Source: Rhizophagus irregularis (taxonomy: Eukaryota > Glomeromycota > Glomeromycetes > Glomerales > Glomeraceae). From it: 64,000 nucleotides of DNA. The position numbers and the translations under genes are program-made. The stretch covers positions 310,001-374,000 of the forward strand of contig NC_089435.1 in NCBI RefSeq assembly GCF_026210795.1, read 5' to 3'. Below are positions 11,335 to 22,540 of the stretch, in pieces. Position 1 is the stretch's first letter; each line of letters starts with the position of its first letter. The notes beneath the pieces are model-generated. The model had not been told where the DNA came from, ran no database searches, and worked only from the letters and a program-made list of their open reading frames with translations.

Positions 11335-13721
11335 TCAAATAATATATTTACTATTATTTTCACAAGAATTATTATTTAATTCTTCAATATTTCGCTTAGT
11401 TCCGATTACGTTGAGTTCACTACTGATAAAAATTTTATTTTATTTGAATTGTTGAATTTATATATTTAATTTAACAGATATTTTAACTTTAAATACATAC
11501 CTTTTAATATCTATGTCAAATTCTAGATCATTTGAGGTGTAGTCTATAAAAAAAGAAATTTAATTTAACTATCCAAAGATGACTTTTATCAAAATAGTAT
11601 ACATACCATTTGATGAAAAATTGATAGATGAATATTTAGAAAATATAGATGAACATTTAGAAATGTAAGAATTTAATGATCTACTTGTATAAATAGCTTT
11701 TGGATGAGGCTTTTCACTAAACTTGGAACCAAGCTTCTTCGAAACTATTAAATCTTTCCTTTTTAATTCAGCTTGGGCAAATTGAATAATGTAATCGGAA
11801 CTGCTAATAATTGAAACAGATCTATAATGATTATACCATAGACTACAAGTATCCCAAATTTCACTTATAGAAGGTCTTTTTTTTGGATCAGGATCCCAGC
11901 AACTTTTCATTAAATTAGCATAACATTCTGGTGTATCTTCTGTAATTTCAGGTCGTACACCATCAATAATATTAAAAATAAGAGTGTGATCATGTTCAAC
12001 ATTAGCAAAAGGCTTACAACATGTTGTAAGTTCCCACATAATCATACCCAAACTATAAATATCAGATTCTTTAGAAAATGCAGATCCTTTAAATATTTCT
12101 GGTGCAATATAAGGTATTACTCCATATATTTCATCATCCAATGAGATATCATTTACAGATCGTGATAATCCTAGATCTCCTATTTTATAAAGCGTAGAAA
12201 TTCTATTTACAATATTTACCAATATATTTCCACTATGTAAATCTCGATGTATGAAATTTGAACCATGAACATTCATAAGTCTAAAATAAGATTATTAAAT
12301 TAGTATTACAAATTAATCATTATCAATACATTTAAAAACTAAAATATAAATACCCTGTTGAAATATTATGTAAAATTGATATCTTTAGTTACCATTTAAT
12401 TTCTGTAAATTCATTTTGTAAATATTTATGTAAATCTCCTTCCGATGCATATCGCATAACTAATGTATAATCATCCAATTTGGGATCTTTTGTAAAACCA
12501 AAAGTTTCATTAACATATGAACCTAATTTATAACAGCAATAATTCGACTCCAACTATAAATTTCGAGATTAAAATTTAAAATATTTTGCAAACATTAAAT
12601 AAAAATACGAATTTTTAAGTATTTACCTCTTTTAAAAAATATTTTTTAGCATATTGAAGATTTTTAAATCTTTTTAAAATGACAATTGAATTATTATTAT
12701 TTTTTAAATCATAAATCCAGGTTGCTTGATATATGATGCTAAATCCTCCTTCTGCTATTTTTTTTACATTTGTAAGTTGAGAATATGGTATATATTTTAC
12801 CCATTTCTGATCATGTCTAAAAAAATTATTGTATATCTCGGATGGAATGAAATACTTATTAATATTTTTTAAATCGTTAGCGAATTTAGCTATTTTCAAT
12901 TGATCATATCTTATATTAATAAGAAAATCATCTAAAACACTATCTCCACTGTTAATACTAATAATTTTTGTTCTATCAAAAATGATAGTTGATATTCTCT
13001 TGCATTTTTTGCATTGTGATTGATTTGTAATTCCAAAAATAATATTTGTTGTTAAACAATATCTACATCCAATAAAAAATATGAAACAATTTTCACAATA
13101 CTTTTGACAGTTTGATGTAAATACTAATTTTTTATCACAATAACATCTACTTGTATTATCCCAAAATGGTAAATAAATAATTGAAATAAACTTTTCAGTA
13201 AAAGTTGATTCTATACATCCAGAAGAGATTAGATAACAACTCGAACACAATTTGAACTTTATTATAAACTTATGGTCTGTTTCTTGATATGATAATTTTC
13301 CACATAGTTTACAATATTTTTCATCTTCGAACACTTTATCATATAAATCATCTAAAGTATTATCAAACAGTTGATAATGACTAATTATCTGTTTAAAAAA
13401 TAATATTATCAAGCAGCATTCTTGAATATTTGGTGGTACTTTTGTTCTAATTATTTCATGATAATCAGTACATTCCGAGTCCTTTGCGAATAAATATACG
13501 ACCAAATGTATGTTAATAGCAGTTATATTATTTAAATAACATGATAAACATTTTTTGCAATATTTTTGACCATAAATAATCGTTCGTGTGTATTCTTCTC
13601 CACAATGAAAACAATTATTATCACGCTCATCAAAAGAAACAAAAAAAATCGGTACAGAACTAGATTTTAATTTTGGTGTTGGGTCAAAAGAATTTTCATC
13701 ATTTAATTTTACAAGTTCCAT
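11335..13721 (-). pseudogene. Cys-rich protein kinase K2 with one in-frame stop
   Basis: Exons, from the 5' end: 13721-12627, 12553-12354, 12280-11607, 11543-11501 and 11422-11335 (TGA at 11337-11335). All junctions are GT..AG, with the same phases as K4. The N-terminal CxxC region, glycine loop EGGFSIIYQATW, lysine VILKRF, HRDLHSGN, DLG and GVIPYIAPE are all present. Exon 2 has TAA at 12391-12389 where K4 reads GAA, just after KFTEI(K/N)W. Splicing away from the stop does not rescue it: the available GTAACT donor would create TGA. Either a very recent pseudogene, a truncated N-lobe product, or a base error. Everything downstream remains open. Confidence 0.85.
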
Positions 13722-14257
13722 TTTATAATATTACAGTATAAACAAGTATAGAAAATTCAACGTATTTATAGTTTTAAATTCTTATTTAATGAACCGTTTA
13801 ATAGAATGTAGAATTTTCTGTTGGTGAATTCGCCCTAGTACTACGGAAAATTCGGTTTTTATTTAGAAGTACTTTATCGAAGGCAAACATGCATATAATG
13901 CATTTATGACGTTGATCTGCATGTCTAACCATATTTATTTCAATTGAAAAGAACAATAAGGACTAAAGTTTCTATTTTAATAATTTCATTATCCAAAAAA
14001 AAATATTTTCTTTTACGTTTTGTATGTTATCAACTGTAAATTTGATCGATATGGTCGATACATCTCTATTCACACTATTTTTAAATCAATCTAAACCATA
14101 TAAATTTTGGTTTATTATTTAAAATGACCATTTATAATTAATTTATTTTATATTTATTTTTTTAACTCAACGATAAATCCTATATATATAAATAAATTTA
14201 GAAAAAGGAAAATTAAAAATAAATTTGAAAATGTAATAAAAATAAGAATCTATTCAT
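13722..14257. other. K2 upstream flank
   Basis: Collinear with 56954-57480 upstream of K4. It contains the conserved inverted element (13810-13855) and TACAGTA at 13732-13738, shared with K4 at 56964-56970. No gene. Confidence 0.65.
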
Positions 14258-14300
14258 TAATTATTGTAATCTTCCAAAATTGTATGTACTCGCAACAGGA
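14258..14300 (-). pseudogene. 3' stub of an AKR gene
   Basis: TCTTCCAAAATTGTATGTACTCGCAACAGG and its surroundings match the last-exon ends of AKR C (57479-57530) and AKR P (39190-39235), at the same distance from the kinase start as AKR C from K4. The rest of the gene is gone. Confidence 0.65.
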
Positions 14301-15100
14301 ATGAATACGTATAAAATTATTTTTTTTTAGCTAAAGAAAAGAAAGTTATTCTTTATAAAAAGATGGAAAAATCGAAAAGGTGAAAAGAAAAGTTTATAGC
14401 ATATTAAAATTTTATAATTATGAATTTTAAGTTGAATATTAACAAGAAATTAACATCGAATCACCGCAGATGGAATAAGAGTTAGGAGAGTTGGATGGTT
14501 CTATACATGACAACTTGAAATCCGCATTACATCATTCAACGAAATATTTGATATCTTACTTATCACCAATTATATGTCATGAAAAATTATTTTGTTTGTC
14601 ATAATCTATATCACTATATGACTATACCATATCCTTGAACAATTAGACTATGACGAACGTTCATTTATTCTTGTTAAAATTATTCTTATAATCAATTTCT
14701 TAAAAATTTTTTTTTAACCGTAAAACATGTAAAATTTATTAAAAAATTGTCTATTAGTACATAAAATAATAATCTTTTGGACTATCTCTAATATAATTAA
14801 TTTCCACGCCATCCGTCATGCCTTGCGGCACCCCATATGTGAACTGTCGGGTATCAATTTCTTAGATTAAAATAAAGATTGAAAAAAAAGGTAGTAAATA
14901 TTTTATTAATAATAACAACAACAATAATAAAATAATAATTATTATTATAATATTTTATCCATCAAACCTACTCTTTAAAAGATAAAAGATTTTGGATCGA
15001 AAAATTAGATGAAGCGTAGATGTTAGATTACTATTATATTAGGGTATATTGTGTAATATCATTCAGCTTACCACATCTTACTTTGATTGTTTGGTGTAAT

Positions 15101-15568
15101 TTATCCTGAAGTATCTTCAGGGATAGCACCGTTTGGAGAAATCGAGTTTGTATCGTAAGCATTATTATCTGAATATTCTTGGAACGTAGGTTGAATATTC
15201 ATATTATTGAAAGATTGTTGTTGAATGGTATTTTGTTGATAGTTAACAGGTTTAGGAATGTGAGATGAATTGATATTATTATTCAGGAATTGTGCGATTT
15301 CTGTTGAATTTAATTCGGTATAGGTAACATGATAGATACGTGTATCATTTGGTAAAGGAAGATAAAATTCAAATGTATTATTCTGAGGTGTAGAAATAGT
15401 ATTATTATTATTATATAAATTATCTTGATTCATATTAGTTATTCCTACGTTTGAAGCATGCTGGAAGGTTTCATTATTATCAGTAATTTGTGAAGTTACG
15501 GAGTTATTTCCAGTTTGATCCGTTGGTAAATTAGGAAAATCTTGTGTAACATGGTTACCTGAATTCAT
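15101..15568 (-). CDS. NQ2, Asn/Gln-rich family member with half domain
   Basis: Intronless, 155 residues. Starts MNSGNHVTQD. The N-terminus is Asn/Thr/Gln-rich. Residues ~68-105 carry the first half of the family block (FEFYLPLPND, YHVTYTELNS, AQFLNN), but the second half (HRLPYHYNVQ..IRQEIVQ) is absent. It passes straight into the linker repeat (QQQSFNNMNIQPTFQEYSDNNAYD). The missing half is an in-frame deletion, so the gene may still be made but with an incomplete domain. It is divergent from NQ3, with ~1.15 kb between the two starts. Function unknown. Confidence 0.65.
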   Translation of the reverse strand: MNSGNHVTQDFPNLPTDQTGNNSVTSQITDNNETFQHASNVGITNMNQDNLYNNNNTISTPQNNTFEFYLPLPNDTRIYHVTYTELNSTEIAQFLNNNINSSHIPKPVNYQQNTIQQQSFNNMNIQPTFQEYSDNNAYDTNSISPNGAIPEDTSG

Positions 15569-16671
15569 AGTTTTTTCTAGATGGATTTTTTTTAAAGTAA
15601 ATTTGTAAAAAATTTTTTTTTAAAAAAAAAAACCTTACTTTTATAGGTATTAGAGAAGTACAATGGTACGACGTCAACAAATTTTACAACAATCGTAATA
15701 AATCGCTGTGCGACGAAAATATTATTTTTCATTTACGGTAAATCCCGAACCCTTCTTGGCACTATTTTTAAATGATCGTCATTTTTTAAATATTAAATTT
15801 GGATGTTTATGAAAGACGACTACAAAGAGAACAAATAGGATATAAAATAATGGTGTAACGATCAAAATTAAATATACAAACTATTCTAGACTACATTTAA
15901 CCGGAGATTAACTATAATATAAAACTAAAATGGAGATTCCTTTCCATCAAAAAGATTTTGTAAATGATCATATGTTCATCAACCTATACCCTTCAAATAT
16001 ATAATATTTTAAATTTTTAATTAAAAAAGGGTGTAAAATTTTTTTTATTGCCTTTACGTTATAGAAACTTTATAATTTTCTTTATTATGTATAAGTAAAT
16101 AATTTGGAGCACGGTATTCATTTTAATAATAGAGAAGTAATGTTCTCGATTGATTCTTTAAATATGAGACAAAAAGCAGGGACTACAAGCACACGTTATC
16201 TCGATTAGATTCTTTGCAAAATTTCGTTTGTTTTGATGATCGGCAAAGATGGTCATGTGCAAAATTATTGTTGTATCAGTTATTTTTATCATCAAAACTC
16301 ACAAGATAAATGTATTTAACCTTATATGTAACATTGTTATTGGTCATGTTGTCAGAGAATACCATGTGGTCTTCGGTCGTATAATAATATTCTTAATATG
16401 TGCATGTTATCTTAACCATTTATGTAAAGTATATAATATCCTTTTATGTAAACGCTATATTAACTATATGGGTGGTTAATCTTTGTTTAATGGTATCAAT
16501 TTCTTTTTTAGGATCATAATTCTAACATTGTCCCATGATATCGTTTGTTTGTGTTACATAATGTTACATAAATTACTAATTAACTTAATAGGAAACGACG
16601 CATTCAAACTGAATAAATACATAAATATCTGGTAATTCTTCTTTCTTTTTTTAAAAAAAATTTCATCAATA
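15569..16671. promoter_or_regulatory. Divergent spacer between NQ2 and NQ3
   Basis: Presumed bidirectional promoter region. No gene supported; a 76-codon frame at 16249-16479 has no family features. The equivalent spacer in the second copy is about 26160-26510. Confidence 0.4.
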
Positions 16672-16677
16672 TATAAA
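16672..16677 (+). promoter_or_regulatory. TATA box of NQ3
   Basis: TATAAA 46 bp before the ATG at 16718. The same TATAAACTAAC string precedes NQ4. Confidence 0.5.
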
Positions 16678-16717
16678 CTAACAACCTGATACTATACAAG
16701 ATTATTCTAATTTACTA

Positions 16718-17212
16718 ATGGATCAAACTGAAAATAACTTCATCAATAATACTAATACAACAACTCCTGCACCTCAAAATATTACACTTGAATTTTATTT
16801 TACTTCACCAGATGGTACGCGTATTTATCATGTTACGTATACCGAATTAAATTTAACGGAAACCGCGCGACACTTAAATAGTAGAATTGATTTATCCCGC
16901 ATTCCTGATCATCAGCTTACTTATCATTATAATGTACAACATTCAATTCGCCAACAGATTGTTCAACGATCTGTTATCCCACAATCTTTCGATACTATGG
17001 TTATTCAACCAATTTCCCAAGAATATCCAAATGATAATGCTTACGATGTATCTTCAATTTCTCCTATTCAACAACCTGTTGATTATCAACAAGATACTCC
17101 CCCACAACAATCTTTCGAAACTATAATTGTTCAACCTACTTTCCAAGAATATTTAGATGACAATACTTACGATGCAACTTCAATTCCTCCAAATAGTCTT
17201 GAAAATACTTGA
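16718..17212 (+). CDS. NQ3, single-domain Asn/Gln-rich family member
   Basis: Intronless, 164 residues, starts MDQTENNFIN. One full family block at residues ~22-87 (LEFYFTSPDGTRIYHVTYTELN ... HYNVQHSIRQQIVQ) is followed by two QQ/DTM/FQEY linker repeats. It ends SLENT. The gene is open throughout. Divergent partner of NQ2. The block is the least like NQ1 at FTSPDG (PLPND elsewhere), which suggests an older split or relaxed constraint. Confidence 0.7.
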   Translation: MDQTENNFINNTNTTTPAPQNITLEFYFTSPDGTRIYHVTYTELNLTETARHLNSRIDLSRIPDHQLTYHYNVQHSIRQQIVQRSVIPQSFDTMVIQPISQEYPNDNAYDVSSISPIQQPVDYQQDTPPQQSFETIIVQPTFQEYLDDNTYDATSIPPNSLENT

Positions 17213-18136
17213 GGATATAATGGAGTTCAATTACGTCATAAACATCAAATCATAACTTTAGATAAAACTATGGTATTAATTAAGCTAGATATTATATAAG
17301 AAATATAATTATATTAATTTAAATTCAATTTTTATGTTACATATGTTACATTTAATAAATCTTTTTGTTTTTTAAAAAAGTAGTTTGATGGGTGTATCTT
17401 TTAAATTATTGTATTGTTATTTTTTTTATGTCCTTTTCAAATTCTATTTTTATTGGCATTTTTAAAAATACAGTAGTATTCTTCAAATATATAATGCCAC
17501 AACATTTTAAAAACGGCGTAATCTATTTTAAGAATAAATTTATTATTTAACGGACATCTATTATTATAGGGAATATAATTTCCGCCACCATGTGATGTAA
17601 TCATGTGATGCGAAGCGTATACCGACTATACCGTGGTGTTTAAATATTAATTTATTAACCACATACAGTATATTTTTAACGAAGGAATCAATAAAATAAA
17701 CTTTTTTCTCTCTTTTTGTAGAAAACAATAATGTTTACAGTATTCTTTTGGTGAGATACTGTCCTAAATTATTTGCATGAACGTAAGATAACATAAGTCA
17801 TCGTTAATTTTAATTCAAAAATTTAAGGCTAAAGTTACATTGTTAAGGATAATTTTCGTTTAACCAAATTTATTTTCAAACAAAATTAAATACAGAATTA
17901 AAAAGGAAGAAAGAGAGAACAGCTGAAGCAAAAATATTTTAATTCAGGGCCTCGGATTTAAAATTGAGTGAAATCAAAAATCACTTGATTTATTGAATGA
18001 TATAAACAGGGTATGTGAGAAACGAGAATAATTATAATATTTAATTGTTCAATTAGCTCAGTAACCAACGTCCAACGCTTGCTTTTTAGTATATGATAGT
18101 AGTAATGCTTTTAACGCAGTTCCTTTCAACGAAACT
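17213..18136. other. NQ3 3' flank and spacer
   Basis: About 17380-17560 matches 27130-27370 downstream of NQ4. A TACAGTA is at 17469-17475 where the NQ4 flank differs by a short indel; another is at 17664-17670. No gene. Confidence 0.5.
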
Positions 18137-18523
18137 ATGATACGTAATTATTATTTTGAGTGTTATTGCATAATTCTTATATACTTAGTAAGTGTAGGAT
18201 TATCTATTTTTCCTATGTTTAACGGTGTGTACTTTTATACCATACGAGAAATTAATATCCTTCATCGTTTCAAAGAAATTAAAAAATTATATATGGGCGA
18301 ATCATTGAAAGAAAGAAAATTATTTCAAATTGACATACGAAATGCGCGTCAATGTCATAACATGAAAATTTACTCGCAAAATTTTACCCAGGAAATAAAC
18401 ATTATTAATCACATAAACTCATGCATAACCTCTAGGAGAATTATGCGTGGGAATGTCGAATTTGGGATTCGTTATCAGGGGTTATTTCTCAATGATTGTT
18501 GTGTTCAAGGTTATATCAACTAA
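18137..18523 (+). CDS. Small possibly secreted protein, unknown
   Basis: A 128-codon open frame, longer than expected by chance in DNA this AT-rich. The N-terminus (residues ~8-35) is hydrophobic and signal-like (CIILIYLVSVGLSIF). The mature part is basic, with Cys residues near the end (QCHNM, NSCIT, DCCVQG). No family recognised. It could be a small secreted protein or a fragment of an old gene; no introns are evident. Confidence 0.4.
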   Translation: MIRNYYFECYCIILIYLVSVGLSIFPMFNGVYFYTIREINILHRFKEIKKLYMGESLKERKLFQIDIRNARQCHNMKIYSQNFTQEINIINHINSCITSRRIMRGNVEFGIRYQGLFLNDCCVQGYIN

Positions 18524-18589
18524 ATAAGAAATAATAGGTAACTTTGTATGACATTAGCCATACTTTTATTTCATGACGTAAAACAGATA

Positions 18590-20215
18590 CAGCGTCAACA
18601 ATTATTATACATTATTAATAATAAAGGCATGGTGGACGAAATGCAACCCCACAATATCTTAGTCTTCTTACAAGAATTGCATTAAGGCAAGAGTCAGAAA
18701 GATTAGATGCAGGAAATAATTATGCTATAGGTAAAACGGACTCGGAAGGCTCTGACCCTAGTTCCGATTAGGGATCGGAATCGATTCTACCAAAATCGAA
18801 TTAATCGAAAATCGAATCGTCTGAATAGAATCGATTAATCGAATCTAAAAATTGAATTTCAATAAATCAATTATTTTGATATTATAGTGCAGCGAAATAA
18901 TCTTTTTATTTCTATATAAACTGTACTTTGATAAAAAAAATCCCATCAAATTACTAAAAACGTTGATAAAATTAAAGATTCTGCACTTGAACATTCTGGC
19001 CGAAACTATAATGCAGGCCAGAATTATGAATTAATGCGACCAATAAAAATTTCCCCGGTTTTATTTAAAACAATATATTATTTAATTAGAATAGAATTGG
19101 AATATTACAATTTATTATAATAATAATTTATAATATTGTCGTACTGTTGGCCTAAAACCGAATTTAATTTTAATTGTCGATCATTTAAATCCAACTTAAT
19201 ACAGAATTTCATGACGATCTACATCTGAACCAGGTTCGGATGATATTGCAAATAGTAGAAAATCACATTGCAATATTATATTAATTCGATTAGATTCGAT
19301 CAATCGAAGTCAAAAATCGAATCCCCGAATCGAAACTTTGATACGATTAATCGAATCTTTAATCGATTCTCGAGATTCAATTTTCGATTGAATCGATTCC
19401 AATCCCTAGTTCCGATGAAGATTCGGAGGCAGAGACCGTAAAAAATGAAATAACTGATAATCAAAATGTACAGCTACTGATTTCGATGATGGGTTAGGTG
19501 AGAATTCATTTTTTCGATCAAGATATAATTCATTATCTGTTAGAGTCATAGAGAATCAAAAGCAGTCATCCCGCGACTGGCAAATGCGGTGAACGGAAAA
19601 AGTTTAATTTTATTTTTTTACATATAAACATGTACGTAAAAACTGTCAAAGCTAAAGTTGGCAATAATAAAGTCTATTGTGTCCTAGAACCTGGACTCGA
19701 AGACCATCCATGTGTTCTGATAAAATGCTCAAGAGTATTGGTAGGAAAATTTCTAGACAAATAAGCGCTAAAGACAGAAATAGTGGGAGATGGTCGGCCA
19801 TCCTCTTGGGTGGGCTGTAGTTCCGCTCACTTTTACTACAAATATAAAGTTCGAATCCTGACCTAATAATAAGACTAAGCCTATCACAATTCTAACCAAA
19901 GTATTGATTGCAAAGCATGACTCCATGTTCCTGATTATATCTTACTTGGCAATGATTGGTTTTATGGTCGAAACAATGATGGGTACCAGGTGTATTTAGC
20001 AGAAATTGTAACAGATGCGGAAGATGTCTGGTTAAGAACAACGCTATGTATATAAAGAACTCGTCAGGAGAGTGGGAGCTGTGGCGCTTGTTAAAAACTA
20101 GACTCGCCTCCCGTGGAGCACCCTTAAAGGGGCACTATTCTGGAGATTCTGAAACTGAATCTTCCGATTCATCTGATTCGTCCAATGAATACTCTATACT
20201 CTGATGGGGTAGTAA
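18590..20215 (+). pseudogene. Decayed retropepsin-like gene, split by a hAT-type element
   Basis: Broken coding traces on the plus strand. A Gln/Arg-rich piece (LTRIALRQESERLDAG) leads to an acidic Ser/Asp run (TDSEGSDPSSD), then the 640-bp insertion, then the run resumes (EDSEAETVKNE). Farther on, AKVGNNKVYCVLEPG resembles the start of a retroviral-type aspartic protease with the DTG altered, and VPDYILLGNDWFYG resembles its ILGxDW end. Stops and frame changes occur throughout. Probably a gag/protease-derived gene or a domesticated relative. Base composition is visibly less AT-rich than its surroundings. Confidence 0.4.
18769..19408. mobile_element. Non-autonomous hAT-type element with 8-bp target duplication
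   Basis: Terminal inverted repeats TAGGGATCGGAATCGATTC / GAATCGATTCCAATCCCTA. Exact 8-bp duplication GTTCCGAT at 18761-18768 and 19409-19416. The ends fit the hAT YARNG rule. Long subterminal stretches are built from AATCGA/TCGATT words. There is no transposase. Removing the element and one duplication rejoins the acidic reading frame of the host gene. Confidence 0.85.
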
Positions 20216-20793
20216 GTGTCCCTAGTCCGGAGCAGAGATCAGCAGGCCGGGTAGTTACAGCAGATGATCATTAGCTCTAATGGTCATGTGAGTTGGCTGT
20301 GTTTGTGCGACAGAATACTTTCGAAAGAAATAAAATACGCTAACCGCCACCTCTTTCTTTTCCCTGAACAAACGCGCGAGGAATGTGAAAAAAGCTATGT
20401 CACAACACAAGACCAACCCAATAAGTCAATATTGACGGTAAAACCATATACTATGAAGGGCTGAGGACTTTGCAATTCCGAGATCGTCAGGCGCAAAGCT
20501 ACTTTGAGTCTTGCGAGGAAGATCATATGAAAAGGTTTGAAAAATCCGTTTGCAAGTGCTTTCAAGAGTTTCTTGGCACCACACGATAATGTTAGTCATA
20601 TTCCTGCTGGCTTTTTATTATTTGGCGGCTCTTGATACGAGATATAAGCGTCAAGGACTGGCCTTAAGTAGAAGTTCACTCAACCTTCTCGCGAAAATTA
20701 AGGTGCGTATATGTCGGAAGTTATGCTTTCATGTGAACGAAGCGCGAGTAATTTCTCACCCTAAGTTGTGTCTTCGGGTTTCAGGAAAGCAAG
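20216..20793 (+). pseudogene. Decayed coding sequence, unassigned
   Basis: Less AT-rich than the flanks, with short protein-like stretches in changing frames (for example KTIYYEGLRTLQFRDRQAQS and SCEEDHMKRFEKSVCKCFQEF). No family recognised and no intact gene. Confidence 0.35.
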
Positions 20794-21210
20794 ATGAGTA
20801 TTACTCTCAACTGTCTTATTATCCCCATAGGGGGGGGTTTTTTAGCTTCCACGCAATGAAGTAATTCAAGCGATTCCAATTTACACAAGTCAAGACGTTA
20901 GCGCGCTCGAAACTGCAATTCAAGAACAAATTGTGGGAACCATTTAATAATTATCCCCATAGGGGGGGTTTTTTTAGCTTCCACGCAATGAAGTAATTCA
21001 AGCGATACAAGTCAAGACGTTAGCGCGCTCGAAACTGCAATTCAAGAACAATTGTGGGAACCATTTAATAATAAGTCTCTAGACATTCAACAAGTTCATC
21101 CCGGAAGCGTTCCTGAAAAGTCTATGAACTCGCAGGCTCAAATTTCCATTTTTTTTCCTAAACAGCCTCTACCAGGCTTCATCCATGTCACCGTTTACCC
21201 CCTGTCATAA
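20794..21210 (+). pseudogene. Crinkler-like N-terminal header, broken
   Basis: It begins MSITLNCLIIP, the usual opening of Glomeromycotina Crinkler (CRN) headers, and ends with FFPKQPLPGFIHVTVYP, resembling the LFPxxP..IHVxV end of the header. Between them are a G-run frameshift, an early stop and a ~130-bp tandem duplication (20819-21072). Only header material is visible; no effector C-terminal domain follows. CRN proteins are host-directed or nuclear effectors in oomycetes and fungi; this copy cannot make one. Confidence 0.5.
20819..21072 (+). repeat. Tandem duplication of 132 and 122 bp
   Basis: Unit 1 is 20819-20950 and unit 2 is 20951-21072. Both start TTATCCCCATAGGGGGGG and end CCATTTAATAAT. 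Unit 2 lacks about ten bases (CCAATTTACA region) and one A. The near-identity shows a recent event inside the Crinkler-like header. Confidence 0.9.
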
Positions 21211-21497
21211 TAATTTTTAATATTATGTTGCGAGCGAGCGAAGTAGTAGTAATTCGAATTTTATGTATTATTGCCGCTTCTGGTACTTTTTATTCTATTA
21301 CAGAAAAATAAAACATTGTTATTTTACCCGTACGAAGCTTGTTTTGTTCTATTGGTAAATGTCACGTGTAATGAGCTACGCTGAAAATCACCCGGCTGTT
21401 TGTGCGACATAAAACCTATATTAACGCCTGCTTTTCAGAAATATATCTCACATCGGTATACTCCGAACGTAACACATTTTCACCCGAACCAAACAAC

Positions 21498-21836
21498 CAA
21501 TGTCTGAAACTAATACACTTCTACCGCCACTACTACTGGAAATGACTCGCTCATGTTTGCGGACAAAGGATGAAGAAAGCCGGAATGAAACCAGCAAGTT
21601 CTTCTAGTTCTTACTCCGACTCCAATTCAGACTCTAACTCCGATTACGACGAATCTATGGAGCGGATCCATGATGAACTCACACGCAAAGAAGTAGAAGC
21701 ATTCGAGGCGGCAAAGTCCAAATGGGCCGATATTAAGATATTCGACGACGAATCTGATGAGGAAGAAAGTAAGAATGAAACGCCTCAAATCACGAATGAA
21801 GAAATCTTTGCAGCTTTAGGGATTTTCGAAGAATGA
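21498..21836 (+). pseudogene. Acidic Ser-rich protein fragment
   Basis: An open frame at 21570-21836 (88 codons) encodes a Ser/Asp run (SSSSSYSDSNSD), then a charged helix (RIHDELTRKEVEAFEAAKSKW), then DDESDEEESKNE and a C-terminal EEIFAALGIFEE. An upstream ATG at 21498 (MSETNT) appears to be the true start, but two frame changes separate it. Probably a decayed gene of a lineage-specific family; function unknown. Confidence 0.4.
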
Positions 21837-22540
21837 ACAATCCGACCGAAGTGGACCTATAGACCATCCGAACCATGCTATTCTGCGCGAAGAAATGTCT
21901 CAATCAGAAGGTATCTCGGTACAATCATAATCCGGGCGCAGCACTCATGTGGCGCAGCATGACATCGGAAAAATTCTTACCGAAACTGTTTATCCGCTGG
22001 GAATGTGTAAGTTTATCAACATGATTTGCAAGGAGGATTGACGCATTGGCAAAATGCTGTACGTAATTGCTAATGAAGATCCAGTTGATCGTTTGTTCCT
22101 GTAGTGCTATATTAACGGCCTTTTTTTTCACTTACTCCCAAAGCCCGGATGTCTCTGTCCAACATTCAAAACCTCGCGTACAGCATCCTGAAGAAACTAG
22201 GAGATGGAGAAATGTCCGCAATGTGGTAAAGAGATCCTTTCACCTTCATTCGAAGCATTTACTGTGTTATCTTGTGGGCATGTGTTTCATAGGGAATGTA
22301 TCAAAAAAACTTTCCTATTAACACGTCAAAATAATTGTCTTATCTCTGATTATGCTGCAACTGTATTGCTTGTAGTTTCTGAATGAAGATTTTCAACATC
22401 ATCAACACAATCGAACTCTTCAGCCTTACTATAACGCTATCTCAGTCAAGTGCTTCGTCAATAGTTAGAAGGATGAGTAATCAACTTCAGATACCAGAGG
22501 TACCAGAACAAGAAATGGATGTGGATAACGAGGAATAGAA
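21837..22540 (+). pseudogene. RING-like zinc-finger gene, decayed
   Basis: An open frame at 22204-22386 has CPQCG...CGHVFHREC, a recognisable RING-type half (first CxxC, then the CGHxxHxxC ligands). The final CPxC pair is missing. A separate short frame at 22383-22538 ends in an acidic PEVPEQEMDVDNEE tail. Upstream sequence 21950-22190 carries frame-broken protein-like text. I infer one former RING protein with a following acidic tail, now broken in several places. Confidence 0.45.

Larger units (their letters stand above)
14460..17550 (+). repeat. Segmental duplication with head-to-head NQ pair, copy 1
   Basis: Collinear with 25290-27380. Both begin near GGAATAAG(A/G)GTTAGGAGAGTT and continue through a minus NQ gene, a spacer and a plus NQ gene to a shared 3' flank. 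This copy keeps both genes open. Confidence 0.7.

Noticed and set aside
16249-16479. 76-codon frame between NQ2 and NQ3
   Set aside because: Length expected by chance in this composition and not conserved in the duplicate spacer.
19780-19870. Possible tRNA (GTTCGAATCC B-box-like word at about 19850)
   Set aside because: No matching A-box, acceptor stem or cloverleaf; the sequence lies in the decayed retropepsin-like gene.
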